A stretch of DNA of 64,000 nt from Rhizobium vallis. GTDB lineage: Bacteria > Pseudomonadota > Alphaproteobacteria > Rhizobiales > Rhizobiaceae. Position 1 is the first letter of the stretch; every line of letters starts with the position of its first letter. The position numbers and the translations under genes were made by a program. Below, piece by piece: positions 47,923 to 56,792 of the stretch. Below the pieces are notes generated by a model. The model saw only the letters and a list, made by a program, of their open reading frames with translations, had not been told where the DNA came from and did no database searches. The stretch is taken from positions 62,001-126,000 of the forward strand of contig NZ_ML133690.1 in assembly GCF_003985155.1 (NCBI RefSeq), read 5' to 3'.

Positions 47923-48316
47923 GAAACGACCCCTCCACAAACCGCTCGGGTTCATGTTTTCCTATCCTCATGCGGAGGTCCGGGGTTTTCGCCGCTCGGC
48001 AGACGTCATGTCAGAACGGCACGAAGCGGCCGCACGCAGTGCTAAATATAGATATGACGGCTTAAGTCTTTCCTAACGATATATCTCGCGTTATTGCCCG
48101 TTCGGCTCGAAAGCAAATCGTTCAAAACATGAGGTTTTTTGATCCAAGCCGATGGCTGCGCGCGGATTTTCCGAAAACCGCGGCCTTGATCGCTGAGACA
48201 ATTAATCACGGGTCAGAAAACATATTCTTGAATTGCGTGTATCCGGCCGAGACTATAATCACGCGAAACGCGTAAGGGTGGGCGGCGCATATCTGCCCGG
48301 ATCGAGGTTCATGCCA
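47923..48316. other. intergenic region between divergent receptor and SCO genes
   Basis: I see no gene in these 394 bases. It includes the receptor ribosome site (GGAGGGG near 47931) and an AT-rich stretch around 48060-48090, where promoters for the two divergent genes probably lie. Confidence 0.4.
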
Positions 48317-48919
48317 ATGAAGACATTCCGCATCGTCATTTGGGTCGCCGTGCTGTTCGTCGCCGGGATTCTCGGCGTGCTGACGCTCTATCCCATGAAA
48401 TCTCGGGAGGTCGTGGCGGAAGCGCCGTTTGGCGTGCCCTTCACCCTGGTCTCCCAGAGCGGGCAGCCGATCACCGAACAGGCGCTGCGCGGCAAGCCGA
48501 CGGCGCTGTTCTTCGGCTTCACGCATTGCCCGGAGGTTTGCCCGACGACGCTTTTTGAGCTCAACGGCTGGATGGAGAAGGTCGATCCCGACGGCACCAA
48601 GCTGCAGGCCTTTTTCGTGACCGTCGATCCGGAGCGCGACACGCCCGAGATCATGAACGAGTATGTTTCCAACGTTTCCAAGCGCATCACCGGCATTTCA
48701 GGTTCGCCTGACAAGATCGCCGAGGTCATCAAGGGTTTTCGCGTCTACGCCAAGAAGGTGCCGGTCGATGAGAAGAATCCGAACGGCGACTATACAATGG
48801 ATCACACCGCCTCGGTCTTCCTGCTCGATTCCGCCGGGCATTTTTCCGGAACGATCGCCTATGGCGAAAACCCGGACACGGCGGTAAAGAAGCTGGAGAA
48901 TCTCGTCAGCAAAGGGTGA
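48317..48919 (+). CDS. SCO1/SenC-family copper chaperone
   Basis: The 200-residue protein has an N-terminal membrane anchor (about 5-25) and a thioredoxin-like domain with the copper-binding C71-P-E-V-C75 (THCPEVCPTT) and H163 in DYTMDHTASV. SCO proteins insert copper into the CuA centre of cytochrome oxidase or handle thiols in the periplasm. I start at the ATG at 48317, 9 bases after CGAGG; an ATG six bases earlier is also possible. prmA follows 54 bases downstream. Confidence 0.9.
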   Translation: MKTFRIVIWVAVLFVAGILGVLTLYPMKSREVVAEAPFGVPFTLVSQSGQPITEQALRGKPTALFFGFTHCPEVCPTTLFELNGWMEKVDPDGTKLQAFFVTVDPERDTPEIMNEYVSNVSKRITGISGSPDKIAEVIKGFRVYAKKVPVDEKNPNGDYTMDHTASVFLLDSAGHFSGTIAYGENPDTAVKKLENLVSKG

Positions 48920-48973
48920 TAGGGCGCTGGCCCGACCGGCGGCGGGTAGAGAAAACGGGAAAGACCGCCTATC

Positions 48974-49852
48974 GTGAGTGAAATCCGCCTTTACGTGTCG
49001 ACGACCGAGAGCAAGGCCGAACAGATTCTCGACCTTTTGAGCGAGGTCTTCGGCGAAGAAGACTTTGCCATCGGCACCACCGAGATCGACGAGAAGAAGG
49101 ACATCTGGGAAGCCTCGATCTATATGATGACCGAGGACGAGGTGGATGTGCGCTCCCGCGTCGAAGCGGCGCTGAAGAGCGCCTTTCCCGAGAGCCGACT
49201 GCAGCGCGAAGTCATCCCCGATGTCGACTGGGTGGTGAAATCGCTGGAGGGGCTGAAGCCGGTCAGGGCAGGGCGCTTCCTGGTGCATGGCTCGCATGAC
49301 CGCGACAAGGTCCGCCCCGGCGACATCGCTATCGAGATCGATGCCGGCCAGGCTTTCGGCACCGGCCATCACGGCACGACGGCGGGCTGCCTTGAAGTGA
49401 TCGACGCGGTGGTGCGCTCGCGCCCGGTCCGCAACGCGCTCGATCTCGGCACCGGCAGCGGCGTGCTGGCGATCGCAGTGCGCAAGCTCAAGAACATACC
49501 GGTGCTCGCGACCGATATCGATCCGGTCGCGACGCGGGTGGCGGCTGAGAACGTGCGCCGCAACGGCATCGCATCGGGCATCGTTACCCGAACCGCGCCG
49601 GGCTTCCATTCGACGGCCTTTTCCGAGTTCGGCCCCTTCGATCTCATCATCGCCAACATCCTCGCCCGGCCGCTGATCCGCATGGCGCCGCAGCTCGCGA
49701 CGCATCTTGCGCCGGGCGGTTCGGTGATTCTTTCAGGGATTTTGGCCGCGCAGCGATGGAAGGTGATTGCCGCCTATAGCGGCGCGCGACTTCGCCATGT
49801 CAGGACGATCTGGCGCAATGGCTGGGTGACGATTCACTTCGATCGGCCTTGA
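48974..49852 (+). CDS. prmA: ribosomal protein L11 methyltransferase PrmA
   Basis: PrmA trimethylates ribosomal protein L11. The 292-residue protein has an N-terminal substrate-recognition domain (SEIRLYVSTTESKAEQILDL) and a SAM domain with GQAFGTGHHGTTAGCLE, LDLGTGSGVLAIA and DLIIANILARPL. The start is a GTG at 48974. No other open frame of comparable support covers this region. Confidence 0.94.
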   Translation: MSEIRLYVSTTESKAEQILDLLSEVFGEEDFAIGTTEIDEKKDIWEASIYMMTEDEVDVRSRVEAALKSAFPESRLQREVIPDVDWVVKSLEGLKPVRAGRFLVHGSHDRDKVRPGDIAIEIDAGQAFGTGHHGTTAGCLEVIDAVVRSRPVRNALDLGTGSGVLAIAVRKLKNIPVLATDIDPVATRVAAENVRRNGIASGIVTRTAPGFHSTAFSEFGPFDLIIANILARPLIRMAPQLATHLAPGGSVILSGILAAQRWKVIAAYSGARLRHVRTIWRNGWVTIHFDRP

Positions 49853-49898
49853 CGAAAGAGAGTTGAGGCTGACCGTGCGGCTTGCTCCCTCTTCGCCT

Positions 49899-50036
49899 CA
49901 GCGGGGAGAAGATGCCCGAAGGGCAGTTGAGGGGGGGAGCGGCGCAGCCGCGAATGCGCTGAGCGCAAGCGAAGGGCAATAGATAGAGTGTGCCGTGCGG
50001 CCCCCTCATCCGCCTGCCGGCACCTTCTCCCCGCTG
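49899..50036. repeat. imperfect inverted repeat, rhizobial intergenic type
   Basis: The left arm CAGCGGGGAGAAGATGCC (49899 onward, to 49935) and the right arm (50001-50036) are inverted copies with several mismatches; GAGGGGG and CCCCCTC mark their inner ends. It lies between prmA and the small gene on the other strand. No coding content is seen. Confidence 0.65.
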
Positions 50037-50074
50037 GGGAGAAGAGAGAACGCGGCACCTTGGTCATTCCAACA

Positions 50075-50105
50075 ATAAAAAAGGCGGTGCCGATGGCACC
50101 GCCTT
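50075..50105 (-). terminator. strong intrinsic terminator, minus strand
   Basis: AAGGCGGTGCC (50081-50091) pairs perfectly over 11 bp with GGCACCGCCTT (50095-50105) around a 3-base loop. Read on the minus strand it is followed by TTTTTTATT. It most likely ends the transcript of the small gene at 50221-50394; its A-run on the other side might also act on plus-strand read-through, though less well. Confidence 0.88.
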
Positions 50106-50220
50106 GGACCGGTCTATCCGGTCTGTGCCCGCGAGCTCGAAGGAGGAGGAGTGCTCAAGCGGGCTCTACTGCATTCCAATAGGCCGGTCCGGGAGGGAGG
50201 AGACGGACGGGCTTTCAGAC

Positions 50221-50394
50221 TTAGAACGCGTAGCTGGGAGCGCCCTTGTGGCGCGTGGCGCGCTGGCCTGCACCGAGCAGCTTGAGGCTGTCTTCGTTCT
50301 GCGGGCGGCGGGCGCCGATTACGTGACGCACGGTCTGGCGTTCGCCAGCCTGCACCGGGCTGCTGTATGCGAAGCGCGAGAGAGAGGCGGTCAT
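50221..50394 (-). CDS. small uncharacterised protein, 57 residues
   Basis: The product begins MTASLSRFAYSSPVQ, continues through RHVIGARRPQNEDS and LKLLGAGQRATRHK, and ends GAPSYAF. It is basic, soluble and has no signal peptide or membrane segment. An AAAGGAA ribosome site stands 9 bases before the ATG at 50392-50394, the frame ends in TAA, and a strong minus-strand terminator lies 115 bases beyond. I do not recognise the family. It is shorter than usual gene-calling limits, so it is easy to miss. Confidence 0.7.
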   Translation of the reverse strand: MTASLSRFAYSSPVQAGERQTVRHVIGARRPQNEDSLKLLGAGQRATRHKGAPSYAF

Positions 50395-50672
50395 TTCAAA
50401 AATTCCTTTGTTTGCTGGTTCATCCGAACCGTTCGATGGCGTCTATATAGCTATTCTGAAATGCGGAGGCAGAGGGTTTCGCTCATGGGAGCCATGCGGC
50501 CAATGCATAAAGCGTGCCAAATTAACTTTCGCCGTCACAGTTCTGTCAAAATATTGAGCGGGCTCGGCGGTTTCGACTCGTTTCGTCGCTTTTTCTCCCC
50601 ATCGATTGAAATTTCGCTAACATGGCGGCCATCCCATTAACCGGATTCGTCTCAACCATTCGGGTTTTCAGC

Positions 50673-52508
50673 ATGTTCCAGTCCTTCGACGTCACCTCCA
50701 CGCCGCAATTCGGCAGGGATCGGGTATCGGCGCTGCGCGCTACTTTCGATTCGCTCGGCATTGACGCCTTCCTCGTGCCGCGCGCCGACGAATTCAACGG
50801 CGAATATGTTCCCGCGGGCTCGGAGCGCCTGGCCTGGCTGACTGGCTTCACCGGCTCGGCTGGCATTGCGCTCATCCTGCGCACCCAGGCGATCGTCTTC
50901 GTCGACGGGCGCTATGTGACCCAGCTTGCCGAACAGGTCGACGGTTCGGTCTTCTCAGGCGGCGATCTCGTCAACGAGCCTCCGCATCTCTGGCTTGCCG
51001 CCAATGGCGGGAAGGGCCTGCGGCTCGGTATTGACCCGTGGCTCCATGCCGGAGCTGAGGTTCGCCGCCTGGAAAGGGCGCTTGCGGAAATCGGCGGCAC
51101 GCTGGTTTTCCTGCCGCACAACCCGCTCGACAGGCTCTGGAGCGACCGGCCGGCCGAGCCGCTCGGCGCGGTCAGCATCCAGAATGTCGCCCAGGCCGGG
51201 ATGCTGGCGAGCGACAAGATCGCGACTGTTGCCGCCGGTCTTTCGAAGAAAAACCTCGCGGCGGTGCTGATCGCCGATCCCTCCTCGGTCGCCTGGATAT
51301 TCAACATCCGCGGCGCCGACGTGCCGCACACGCCGCATCCGCTGGCGCGCGCCATCATCCATGCCGATGGGCGGGCCGAACTCTTCCTCGATAAGCGCAA
51401 GACCGGCATCGAGCCCGAGGCCTATCTCGGGCAGATCTCTACGCAATTGCCGCCCTCGGCGCTGGAGGAGAGGCTCGCCGCCGTTTCCAGGAATGGCGGC
51501 CGTGTGCTGATCGATCCTGATATCGCTTCCTATGCGCTCTCCGAGATCATCCGCAAGGCGGGTGGCGAAGTGGTGGAAGGCACCGATCCCGCCAAGCTGC
51601 CGCGTGCGGTGAAGAACGACGTCGAAATCAACGGCTCGGCCGCGGCCCATCTGCAGGATGGGGCGGCGATGGTGGAATTCCTCTACTGGCTGTCGCAGGA
51701 AAAACCCGGCACGGTGAGCGAGATCGCCGCCGCCGAGCGTCTGGAAGCGGCGCGTGCCCGCGTCGGCCAGAGCATGCAGAACCCGCTGAAGGACATTTCC
51801 TTCGACACGATTTCGGGCGCGGGCGATCATGCGGCGATCATGCATTACCGCGTGACGACCGAGACCAACCGGATGATCGAGGCCGGCGAACTCTTCCTGA
51901 TCGATTCCGGCGCGCAATATATCAACGGCACGACCGACATCACCCGCACCGTCGGCATCGGCGCGGTTTCGGAAGAGCATCGCCGCTTCTTCACGCTGGT
52001 GCTGAAGGGCATGATCGAGATCAGCACGGCGCGTTTCCCGAAGGGCACGCGCGGCTGCGATCTCGATCCGCTGGCGCGCATCGCGCTATGGCGGGCAGGG
52101 GCCGATTTCGCCCATGGCACGGGCCATGGCGTCGGCTCCTATCTCTCGGTGCATGAGGGGCCGCAGCGCATCTCCAGGCTTTCGACCCAGGAATTGCTGC
52201 CGGGCATGATCCTTTCCAACGAGCCGGGCTATTACCGGCCCGGCAGCTTCGGCATCCGCATCGAGAACCTGATCTATGTGCGCGGAGCCGAGGAGATCGA
52301 GGGCGGCGACATGGCGATGCTCGGCTTCGAGACGCTGACCTTCTGCCCGATCGACCGCAGCCTCGTCATCCCGGAGCTTCTGACCCATGACCAGTTGCAT
52401 TGGTTCAATGACTACCACCGCCGCACGCGCGAGGCGCTGATGCCGCTGATCCACGATCACGACGTCAAGGCATGGCTCGAAAACGAGACGCTGCCGCTGG
52501 AATATTAG
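50673..52508 (+). CDS. Xaa-Pro aminopeptidase P, M24B family
   Basis: Aminopeptidase P removes an N-terminal residue preceding proline. The 611-residue protein has two N-terminal creatinase-like domains and a C-terminal pita-bread domain with a dimetal site: DSGAQYINGTTDITRT (two Asp), HGTGHGVGSYLSVHEG (His), SNEPGYY (Glu) and IRIENL (Glu). The long N-terminal half places it with the eukaryote-like APP1 group. I chose the ATG at 50673; a frame 51 bases longer exists but is less likely. Confidence 0.92.
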   Translation: MFQSFDVTSTPQFGRDRVSALRATFDSLGIDAFLVPRADEFNGEYVPAGSERLAWLTGFTGSAGIALILRTQAIVFVDGRYVTQLAEQVDGSVFSGGDLVNEPPHLWLAANGGKGLRLGIDPWLHAGAEVRRLERALAEIGGTLVFLPHNPLDRLWSDRPAEPLGAVSIQNVAQAGMLASDKIATVAAGLSKKNLAAVLIADPSSVAWIFNIRGADVPHTPHPLARAIIHADGRAELFLDKRKTGIEPEAYLGQISTQLPPSALEERLAAVSRNGGRVLIDPDIASYALSEIIRKAGGEVVEGTDPAKLPRAVKNDVEINGSAAAHLQDGAAMVEFLYWLSQEKPGTVSEIAAAERLEAARARVGQSMQNPLKDISFDTISGAGDHAAIMHYRVTTETNRMIEAGELFLIDSGAQYINGTTDITRTVGIGAVSEEHRRFFTLVLKGMIEISTARFPKGTRGCDLDPLARIALWRAGADFAHGTGHGVGSYLSVHEGPQRISRLSTQELLPGMILSNEPGYYRPGSFGIRIENLIYVRGAEEIEGGDMAMLGFETLTFCPIDRSLVIPELLTHDQLHWFNDYHRRTREALMPLIHDHDVKAWLENETLPLEY

Positions 52509-52542
52509 AAAATGTCTGTGAGCGCCGGCTTCCGCTCAGCGC

Positions 52543-52851
52543 TCAGAGGCCGATCGTATGGCGCCAGATCATCACGACGATCCAGGCGGCGACGAGCATC
52601 CAGGTGTGCGAGACGCGCAGGCCGACGAAGAGGGCGACGATCAGCGCCAGTTTCGATTCCCAGCCTCCGATGAAGAAGGCGGGGGCGACGAGCGTCGTCA
52701 GCACGGCGGCCGGCACGGCATTGAGCGCCGCTTCCATGCGCGGGGGGATGCTCTTCATCCGGGTGATGAGGATATAGCCGCCGATGCGGGTGGCAAAGGT
52801 GACGACTGCCGCGGCAAGGATGACGAGCGCCATATGAAGATCGAATGCCAT
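52543..52851 (-). CDS. azlD: AzlD-family small transporter subunit
   Basis: The 102-residue protein has three to four hydrophobic segments and the AzlD pattern (AVVTFATRIGGYIL, then NAVPAAVLTTLVAPAFF). AzlD works with AzlC to export branched-chain amino acids. It starts 3 bases after azlC ends, so the two form one unit. Confidence 0.9.
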   Translation of the reverse strand: MAFDLHMALVILAAAVVTFATRIGGYILITRMKSIPPRMEAALNAVPAAVLTTLVAPAFFIGGWESKLALIVALFVGLRVSHTWMLVAAWIVVMIWRHTIGL

Positions 52852-52854
52852 GGC

Positions 52855-53586
52855 TCAGACCTCGTGCACTTCGGATTGCAGGGCGTCGGCTTCGAGATCC
52901 GGCTCTTGAGGCGGCAATGGCAGCAGGGCGGCGAGCACGATGCCGGCGGCGGCACCCAGGCTGACATGCCAGGGTGAGCCGACATAGCGATAGGCGAGCA
53001 CTGAAGCCACCGCACTGACGAGCGCCACGGGCAGGAAATTGTCGCGCTTGCGGAAGCCGAGGACGATGCCGAGGAAATAGGCCGGCAGCAGGATATCGAG
53101 GCCGATCGCCTTGGGGTCGCCGATGAAGCTGCCGAGCAAGCCGCCGGCGACGCTGATCAGCACCCAGGGAACGTAGATGATGATGCCGAAGCCGAAATAC
53201 CAGGCGAAGGTGAGGGACCGGCCGGACTCGCTGCGTTTCACCGCCGCGGCAAATTGCGGATCGACGAGCAGGAAGAAGGTGAAGAATTTCTGCAGCGGCG
53301 TGAAATGGCCGATATAGCGCGCCAGCGCCGCCGAATAGAGCACGTGGCGGAAATTGACGGCGAGGATCGACAGCACGATCAGCCAGGCATGGACGTTATG
53401 GCCGAAGAGTTCGATGCCGACCATCTGGCTGGCACCGGCATAGACGGTGGCGCTCATGAAGGCGGCCTCGGAGAGCGACATGCCGTTCTCGACCGCCAAC
53501 GCTCCGAAGAGCGCACCAAAGGGCGCCGATGCCAGCGCAACGGCGAAGCCGCCCCGCAAACCTTCAACAAAGTCGGCGCGATTCAT
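52855..53586 (-). CDS. azlC: AzlC-family branched-chain amino acid exporter subunit
   Basis: The 243-residue inner-membrane protein has the AzlC signatures ASAPFGALFGALAVENG, SATVYAGASQMVGIELFG and ILAVNFRHVLYSAALA, and about seven membrane segments. It partners AzlD. The substrate (leucine analogues, branched-chain amino acids) follows from the family, not from local context. Confidence 0.92.
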   Translation of the reverse strand: MNRADFVEGLRGGFAVALASAPFGALFGALAVENGMSLSEAAFMSATVYAGASQMVGIELFGHNVHAWLIVLSILAVNFRHVLYSAALARYIGHFTPLQKFFTFFLLVDPQFAAAVKRSESGRSLTFAWYFGFGIIIYVPWVLISVAGGLLGSFIGDPKAIGLDILLPAYFLGIVLGFRKRDNFLPVALVSAVASVLAYRYVGSPWHVSLGAAAGIVLAALLPLPPQEPDLEADALQSEVHEV

Positions 53587-53721
53587 CTGGGTGATTCCTA
53601 TTGGAAATGCAGGTTTCCCTTATGGTCTATGGTGTGCCGCGGCAATTGAATTTCGTTGATTGACCAATCGATTTCGCTGAAGCATCAAGGTCCTGATCGC
53701 ATTCGGCGGAGAGGGAAGCCC

Positions 53722-53985
53722 ATGAAGAAGATCGAATTTTCGAAGGAGGCGAAGGCGGCGATCGTCTCGCGCATTCGCCGCTATTTCGAGACGGAGCTCG
53801 ACCAGCCGATCGGCGCGCTGCCGGCGGAGTTCCTGCTCGATTTCTTCGCAGAGGAGATCGGCGCCAATTATTACAATCAGGGCCTTCGCGATGCCCACGC
53901 AGCCCTCTTGAAGAAGATGGAGGATCTGGCGGAGGACATCTATCTCCTGGAGCGCGAAGAGAAGAACAAAGTCGCAGGTCCTTAG
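53722..53985 (+). CDS. DUF2164-family small protein
   Basis: The 87-residue soluble protein begins MKKIEFSKEAKAAIVSRIRR and has the motif ELDQPIGALPAEFLLDFFAEEIGANYYNQG of DUF2164, seen here in pieces of that stretch. A helical C-terminus follows. GAGAGGGA lies before the ATG at 53722. It is divergent from azlC. The function is unknown. Confidence 0.85.
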   Translation: MKKIEFSKEAKAAIVSRIRRYFETELDQPIGALPAEFLLDFFAEEIGANYYNQGLRDAHAALLKKMEDLAEDIYLLEREEKNKVAGP

Positions 53986-54003
53986 GGAGACGCGCGGATG
54001 CTC

Positions 54004-54669
54004 TCAGCCCTCGCGCTTCATCCGCTCACGGCGCGCGAGTTCTGCTTCTGAAGGTTCCGACATTCCGAAGCTACCGGTTTTGACCTCGCCTGCGCGCTCG
54101 TAGACGCTCATGATGACGCCCGTCGTCGATACCGAGTTAGCGGTGAGCTTCAGCGCCTCCGGTTCGGCGCCATCGCCGAACAGGCGCTTGCCGGGGCCGA
54201 GGATGACCGGGAAGGTCAGGAGCCGGAGTTCGTCGATCAGATCGTGCGCCAGCAGGGTCTGCAAAAGGCCGCTACTGCCCTGCGTCAGCAGGTCGGGACC
54301 GTCCTCCTGCTTCAAGCGAGCGATTTCGGTGGCGACATCGCCGTGCAGGGCGACGGAGTTTTGCCAGGTCAGCGGTTCTTTCGAGGTGGTCGCAACATAT
54401 TTGGTTGCGGCAGCGAAGGCTTTCCCGATGGGATCGTCCTCGCCGACGAAGGGCCAGTGCGCGGCGAAGATTTCATAGGTCTTGCGGCCGAGCAGCAGCG
54501 CGAAGGGATCGGTAAAGATCCCGTCCATGAAGCTGCCCATCGCCTCATCCCAGTAGTTGACGGTCCAGCCGCCAAGGGTGAAGCCGCCGGTCGGATCCTC
54601 CTCGGGCGCGCCCGGTGCCTGCATTACGCCATCCATGCTGACGAAGGCTGCGGTCACAAGTTTTCTCAT
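54004..54669 (-). CDS. dihydrofolate reductase-like protein, RibD C-terminal family
   Basis: The 221-residue protein is a stand-alone RibD_C/DHFR-fold enzyme, with AAFVSMDGVMQAPG at the N-terminus, LLGRKTYEIFAAHWP, and LTQGSSGLLQTLL plus FPVILGPGKRLF near the C-terminus. Such YyaP/YwjB-like proteins bind NADPH, but their substrates are mostly unknown. The ATG at 54667-54669 begins MRKLVTAAFVS; the frame continues upstream without need. It does not look like a riboflavin enzyme partner because no rib genes are nearby. Confidence 0.85.
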   Translation of the reverse strand: MRKLVTAAFVSMDGVMQAPGAPEEDPTGGFTLGGWTVNYWDEAMGSFMDGIFTDPFALLLGRKTYEIFAAHWPFVGEDDPIGKAFAAATKYVATTSKEPLTWQNSVALHGDVATEIARLKQEDGPDLLTQGSSGLLQTLLAHDLIDELRLLTFPVILGPGKRLFGDGAEPEALKLTANSVSTTGVIMSVYERAGEVKTGSFGMSEPSEAELARRERMKREG

Positions 54670-54759
54670 CTCTCGACTCCCATGGTGTGTTCTGAGCCAA
54701 GGACGGATTGGCCTCAGCCGATCCGACATTCCCGTGTTATTTTTCGTTCCCGAAAAGCT

Positions 54760-55386
54760 CTAGCCGGTCAACACCTTGGCGCTGTCGATAATGGCGATGC
54801 CGTGGGCGCGCATCTCCTCGATCGCGGCGGCCACGCCTTCGGGGGTGATGCCGCGGCTTGCATCCTCGATGAAGCGCACGCGCGCCCCCGGTATCATCTC
54901 CAGCGCGTCGAGCGCGGAGAACTTGACGCAGTAATCGGTCGCAAGGCCGCAGACGTCGAGATCGGTGACACCCTGGTCCTCGAGGAAATCGGAAAGGCCG
55001 GTCGAGGCGTCCCGGTCATTATCGCGGAAGGCCGAATAGCTATCGATCCCGGGGTCCTCGCCCTTCTGCTGGATCAGGTCGATCTCCTCGGATTTGAGCG
55101 CGGGATGCAGTTCGGCATCGAGCGTGCCCTGAATGCAGTGGTCCGGCCACATCATCTGCGGTTTGCCGGCGAGTTCGCCCATCTCGAAGGGGGCTGTACC
55201 CGGATGGGCGGAAGCGAAACTGCCGTGGCCCGGCGGGTGCCAGTCCTGCGAGGCGACAATCAGATCGTATTTGCCGCTGTCGATCAGGCTGTTTGCGATG
55301 GGAACCACCTTGTCGCCATCGGGCACCGGCAGATTACCGCCCGGACAGAAGCCGTTCTGAATGTCGACGAGCAGCAGCGCTTTCAT
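54760..55386 (-). CDS. pncA: nicotinamidase PncA
   Basis: PncA hydrolyses nicotinamide to nicotinate for NAD salvage. The 208-residue cysteine hydrolase has D8 in LLVDIQNGF, the metal ligands D48, H50 and H54 in SQDWHPPGHGSF, K108 in QQKGEDPGIDSYSAF and the nucleophile C153 in GLATDYCVK. A weak in-frame start 9 bases earlier exists; AAGGGA suits the ATG at 55386. Confidence 0.94.
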   Translation of the reverse strand: MKALLLVDIQNGFCPGGNLPVPDGDKVVPIANSLIDSGKYDLIVASQDWHPPGHGSFASAHPGTAPFEMGELAGKPQMMWPDHCIQGTLDAELHPALKSEEIDLIQQKGEDPGIDSYSAFRDNDRDASTGLSDFLEDQGVTDLDVCGLATDYCVKFSALDALEMIPGARVRFIEDASRGITPEGVAAAIEEMRAHGIAIIDSAKVLTG

Positions 55387-55705
55387 CAAGGCCAATCCCT
55401 TCGCTTTAAATGCAAGATGCCAAATGCACTGAACGCATAACTAGTGAATTTCCAGGCGTTCGCATGCAAGTGTTAATTCTGGCACCGGCGGTGGTAAATA
55501 GTTGAAAAAGAAGGATCTAATGCAACAAATAGGAGAGTTTGGAGTGGCTGAAGTGTCGAAATGGAAGGAAGGTATCGGGCGATAATGTCAGGGCAGAGGA
55601 AACAGCGAAGGCAGCAATCGCCGCCAAATTCGGTCTGCCCGCATAAGGCTTTTACAGCGCGTCGACGGATCGAGGCTCCCCCGGCGGAGCCCCATCTCGG
55701 GCCGC
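55387..55705. other. intergenic region with a possible frameshifted small gene
   Basis: These 319 bases hold two short plus-strand frames that may be one broken gene. A GTG at 55544, 8 bases after AGGAG, encodes MAEVSKWKEGIGR and stops at 55585. A second frame (55539-55646) encodes a helical-looking end, RAEETAKAAIAAKFGLPA. A single frameshift could join them. No family is recognised and the case is weak. Confidence 0.3.
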
Positions 55706-56209
55706 TCAGGCCGCGGTCACATCATCGGTTGCAGCATCACCCGCCACGGCGGAAGCGCCGTAGGTGTTGCGGTAGGCCTGAAGGGCCGTCTGCATGTCGC
55801 CGAGCACCTTGGTGAGAAGCGGATTGCTGTCACCGGAGGCCTTGATGCTGTTCGGATCGGCGGCGAGGAATTCGGACTCGGTCAACTTGCCGTCGCCATT
55901 CTTATCCATCGAGGCAAAGACGCCCTTGGCGGAATCGTCGTTCTGATCGCTGCCGTCGCTTTGGTCGTCGCTGTCGTCGGTTTTCTGCATGGAGAGCATC
56001 AGCGACAGGATGTCGGCGGTGATCTTCTTGACGATATCGCTGCTCTTGTCGTCGCTGCTGCTATCCGTGGCGCCCGTGCCCGATGTCGAGGACTGCGAAG
56101 CGGCGGCCAGTTCGTCCGCCGAAATCACGCCGTCGCCGTTCTTGTCGAGACTGGAAAGCGGGGACTGGTACTGGGTTAATGTGCTGCCGAGAGATAAAAC
56201 ACTGGTCAC
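55706..56209 (-). CDS. EF-hand calcium-binding protein
   Basis: The 167-residue acidic protein has two canonical EF-hand loops, DKNGDGVISADE (22-33) and DKNGDGKLTESE (102-113), separated by a Ser/Asp-rich stretch. Each loop has the right Asp/Asn/Asp/Glu pattern for calcium. No signal peptide is visible. The start is a GTG with a strong AAGGAGGT site. A calcium sensor or buffer is likely; secretion by a non-classical route is possible but unproved. Confidence 0.88.
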   Translation of the reverse strand: MTSVLSLGSTLTQYQSPLSSLDKNGDGVISADELAAASQSSTSGTGATDSSSDDKSSDIVKKITADILSLMLSMQKTDDSDDQSDGSDQNDDSAKGVFASMDKNGDGKLTESEFLAADPNSIKASGDSNPLLTKVLGDMQTALQAYRNTYGASAVAGDAATDDVTAA

Positions 56210-56422
56210 TTGAACCTCCTTCGAAAAGTTCGTCGTGAAGCCCGCCTTTCATGGGTGGGCGTCCTCCCGGCTAAGCTGATTTGCGCATAGCGTCAAAGCG
56301 ACGTTTTGACCGGGAGCCGCGCCGTTGACGCGGTCGGCGGAAGCAGGTTAACCATGCAAGGTTGATCTTGCCCACGGCCGCGATTTCTGGCTTTCTTGGC
56401 GTCAGCAGCGGGAAACGAAGCC

Positions 56423-56770
56423 ATGCCCGAGCCCGATCCAGACGAAAAGATCGATGCGACGTTCCGCAACGGATCGCTGACGGCGGCCGGGATCATTCTC
56501 GGCTTCTCCCTCAATTTCATCAGCCTCTGGGTCTCCAATCCAAATGACTGGAGCCGTGTCGATCTCTTGCCGATGTCGTTCCTGACCGTCGGCATCGTCA
56601 TTCAGGTGAAGGTGTTTGCCGATCTGCTCGCGCGCGACTCGCTGCTCGCCGTCAAATACGATCGGGCTCGCCGGCTCTTCCTGATCGGATTGTCGATCGT
56701 CGCCGCCGGAATGGGGATCGCCCTGCTGAACGATATACTCGGGCTCAGCAGTATGCGGATGTTCGGGTGA
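56423..56770 (+). CDS. uncharacterised small membrane protein
   Basis: The 115-residue protein has a short acidic N-terminus (PEPDPDEKIDATF) and three predicted membrane helices (about 19-37, 50-70, 85-106). I do not recognise the family. The ATG at 56423 follows GGGAAACGAAG; a TTG 27 bases earlier is possible. It converges with uvrD, 22 bases apart. Confidence 0.65.
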   Translation: MPEPDPDEKIDATFRNGSLTAAGIILGFSLNFISLWVSNPNDWSRVDLLPMSFLTVGIVIQVKVFADLLARDSLLAVKYDRARRLFLIGLSIVAAGMGIALLNDILGLSSMRMFG

Positions 56771-56792
56771 GGGTTCCCACGCGCCGCAAGAA

